Origin: Hydrogenophaga sp.
GTDB taxonomy: Bacteria; Pseudomonadota; Gammaproteobacteria; Burkholderiales; Burkholderiaceae_C
DNA: 7,173 nt
Assembly (NCBI GenBank): GCA_020047875.1
Contig: JAIFNE010000213.1
Span: 1-7,173 of the forward strand
Direction of reading: 5' to 3'
Shown here: positions 5,834-7,173 of the stretch, in pieces
Layout of the letters: each line of letters begins with the position of its first letter
Numbering within the stretch: the stretch's first letter is position 1
Program-made: the position numbers and the translations under genes
The notes under the pieces: model-generated
The model's database searches: none
What the model saw: only the letters and a program-made list of their open reading frames with translations
Told to the model about the DNA's origin: nothing

Positions 5834-6609
5834 AGGTGCGCGTCATCCCCACCCTGCTGTGGAAGCAGTTCGGCCTGGTCAAAGGCGCGGGCTTCGACAG
5901 CTGGCGCCGCGTCGGTCCGGTGCTGCCGGCGATCAAGGTCTACAACCAGCGCGAGGTCGATGAACTGGTGCTGGTGGACATCGTGGCCCACCTCGGCGAC
6001 GAGGACCCGGACTTCGAGTCCATCGGCGAGTTCGGCCAGGACTGCTTCGTGCCGCTCACCGTCGGCGGCGGCATCACCCGTATTGAACAGGTGCAGCGCC
6101 TGCTGCGCGCTGGGGCCGACAAGGTGGCCATCAACACCGCTGCCTACACCCGACCCGAACTCGTCACAGAGATCGCTAGCCGCCACGGCGCGCAGTGTGT
6201 GATCGCCAGCATCGACGTGCGTGCCCTGGAGGAAGGTGGCTGGGGCTGCTTCAGCCACGCCGGGAAGACAGCCACCGGTCGCGAGGTGGTCGCCTGGGCG
6301 CGTGAGCTGCAGGACCGGGGCGCAGGCGAGATCCTCATCACCTCCATCGAGCGCGACGGAACGATGCAGGGCTACGACCTGCCGCTGATCGAGGCCGTGG
6401 TGAACGCCGTGAACATCCCCGTGATCGCCTCCGGCGGTGCGGGCAACTACCAGCACATGGTCGACGCCGTGACGAAGGCCGGTGCCTCGGCCGTGGCCGC
6501 CGCGAGCATGTTTCATTTCACCGAACAGACCCCGGCCGGCGCCAAAGCCGCGCTGGCCTGCGCTGGCGTGCCGGTGCGCCAGGCCTTCGTTCCCCACGGA
6601 GGCCGCTGA
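5827..6609 (+). CDS. hisF: HisF-like barrel subunit of the PseA amidotransferase system
   Basis: This 260-residue (beta/alpha)8 barrel is related to imidazole glycerol phosphate synthase HisF. It keeps both phosphate-binding loops (TVGGGI at 78-83 and ASGGAG at 201-206), GADKVAINTAA at 96-106, and RDGTMQGYD at 176-184. Compared from memory with Thermotoga maritima HisF, the ammonia-gate residues are kept: Arg5, Glu46, Lys99 and Glu168 (Glu167 there). Asp130 is also kept. The essential catalytic Asp11 is replaced by Leu (IPTLLWKQF at 7-15 instead of the usual CLDVKDG), and Asp174 of the barrel is Glu175. This pattern fits a barrel that passes ammonia but does not make the imidazole ring, like HisF2 of P. 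aeruginosa or Cj1314c. The frame is open upstream to 5749, but the ATG at 5827 gives the family N-terminus. The pseG start lies 2 nt after its stop. Confidence 0.92.
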   Translation: MLKVRVIPTLLWKQFGLVKGAGFDSWRRVGPVLPAIKVYNQREVDELVLVDIVAHLGDEDPDFESIGEFGQDCFVPLTVGGGITRIEQVQRLLRAGADKVAINTAAYTRPELVTEIASRHGAQCVIASIDVRALEEGGWGCFSHAGKTATGREVVAWARELQDRGAGEILITSIERDGTMQGYDLPLIEAVVNAVNIPVIASGGAGNYQHMVDAVTKAGASAVAAASMFHFTEQTPAGAKAALACAGVPVRQAFVPHGGR

Positions 6610-6611
6610 TC

Positions 6612-7173
6612 ATGCACACGCCGCCTCGCGTGGCGATCCGTGTCGATGCCTCGGCCACCATCGGCACCGGTCACCTCAAGCGCTGTCTGTCGTTGGTGCA
6701 AGCCCTGATCGAACAAGGCGGGCGGGTCAGCCTGGTGACGCGGGCGCTGGACGCTGTGAGCGCCCAGCCGGTGCACTGGCTACCTGCACCCGAGGGCGTA
6801 ATCCCGACCGACGGTTCTGACCCGCCCCACGCGGCCTGGGGTGGCGGGTCTTGGGCGCAAGACGCCCGCGAAACCGCCTCTGCGCTGAAGACCGAGCGAC
6901 CCGACTGGCTGGTCCTGGACCACTACGCCTTCGACGCACGCTGGCACGATGCCGTGCGCACGGCATGGGGTGGCCAACTGCTGGCCATCGACGACACGGC
7001 CGACCGCTCGCTGGCCCCCGATGTGCTGCTGGACCACAACTGGGCGCCCGACCACCGTGCCAAGTACGCCGGTCGGCTCCTGCGCGAACCTCGCTGGCTT
7101 GCCGGTCCGCGCCATGCCCTGCTCTCGCCCGCCTACCGGAGCGCGCCGCGCCACCGCTTCCACCCCGAGGTAC
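6612..7173 (+). CDS. pseG: UDP-2,4-diacetamido-2,4,6-trideoxy-beta-L-altropyranose hydrolase, PseG (partial, runs off the right edge)
   Basis: PseG is a GT-B-fold enzyme that removes UDP from UDP-6-deoxy-AltdiNAc, the step before condensation with phosphoenolpyruvate by PseI. The 187 complete codons here cover the N-terminal domain. They show VAIRVDAS at 7-14, then IGTGHLKRC at 17-25, where His21 corresponds to the catalytic His17 of C. jejuni PseG. Further on are WAQDARET, DWLVLDHYAFD and LLAIDDTADR with LLDHNW, all typical of the family. No stop occurs before the window edge. Full-length family members are about 275-360 residues, so roughly half remains outside. The ATG is 2 nt after the hisF stop, indicating one transcript. 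This gene confirms the pathway as pseudaminic rather than a generic UDP-sugar pathway. Confidence 0.92.
   Translation, partial: MHTPPRVAIRVDASATIGTGHLKRCLSLVQALIEQGGRVSLVTRALDAVSAQPVHWLPAPEGVIPTDGSDPPHAAWGGGSWAQDARETASALKTERPDWLVLDHYAFDARWHDAVRTAWGGQLLAIDDTADRSLAPDVLLDHNWAPDHRAKYAGRLLREPRWLAGPRHALLSPAYRSAPRHRFHPEV

Noticed and set aside
5707..6597. Long minus-strand open frame of 296 codons over hisF
   Set aside because: It is the antisense of a gene with clear catalytic-family motifs and is rich in His, Gly and Asp, as expected of a shadow frame.
5195..6609. hisH and hisF as part of histidine biosynthesis
   Set aside because: No other his genes are adjacent, HisF lacks catalytic Asp11, and the neighbours are all Pse genes including a PseA-type amidotransferase.

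Overview
This window is a GC-rich segment of a nonulosonic (sialic-acid-like) sugar locus. Every recognisable gene is on the + strand. Codon usage, high GC, and the style of the GC-rich intergenic hairpin element suggest a betaproteobacterium, perhaps Comamonadaceae; this is an inference from general character, and there is no rRNA or other phylogenetic marker here. The gene content is that of a pseudaminic acid (Pse) pathway with the extra genes used to install an acetamidino group. In characterised bacteria such loci supply CMP-Pse for flagellin or surface-polysaccharide glycosylation.

Layout: 1-89 may be the tail of an unidentified upstream gene. 90-350 is a non-coding leader with several inverted repeats, including a bulged stem-loop about 22 nt before pseB. 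351-1349 is pseB (UDP-GlcNAc-inverting 4,6-dehydratase). 1364-2545 is pseC (PLP aminotransferase). 2568-3326 is a SpsF/COG1861-type cytidylyltransferase-like protein. 3323-3943 is a pseudaminic-acid-associated methylase (TIGR03587-like). 3964-5054 is a pseA/wbpG-type N-acetyl sugar amidotransferase whose reading frame is broken at about 4399. 5055-5194 is a 140-nt gap holding a compound hairpin that looks like a dispersed repeat. 5195-5833 is a hisH paralog (glutaminase). 5827-6609 is a hisF paralog (ammonia-channel barrel). 6612 to the right edge is a partial pseG (UDP-sugar hydrolase).

How the genes fit together: PseB and PseC convert UDP-GlcNAc to the 4-amino-4,6-dideoxy-altrose precursor, and PseG later removes UDP. 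The acetyltransferase (PseH), Pse synthase (PseI) and CMP-Pse synthetase (PseF) are not in the window and would be expected beyond the right edge. The pseA-hisH-hisF trio would make ammonia from glutamine and use it to turn an N-acetyl group into an acetamidino group, as in Campylobacter jejuni flagellin and the Pseudomonas aeruginosa O5 WbpG/HisH2/HisF2 set. The HisF copy has lost the catalytic Asp11 of true histidine cyclases but keeps the ammonia-gate residues, which fits a specialised partner of PseA.

The most notable point is the frame break in pseA. Both halves are well conserved, and a net loss of about 16 nt at one point explains the break. Either the strain has recently lost acetamidino modification, or this is an assembly or sequencing artefact. 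I found no tRNA, rRNA, CRISPR array or insertion sequence.
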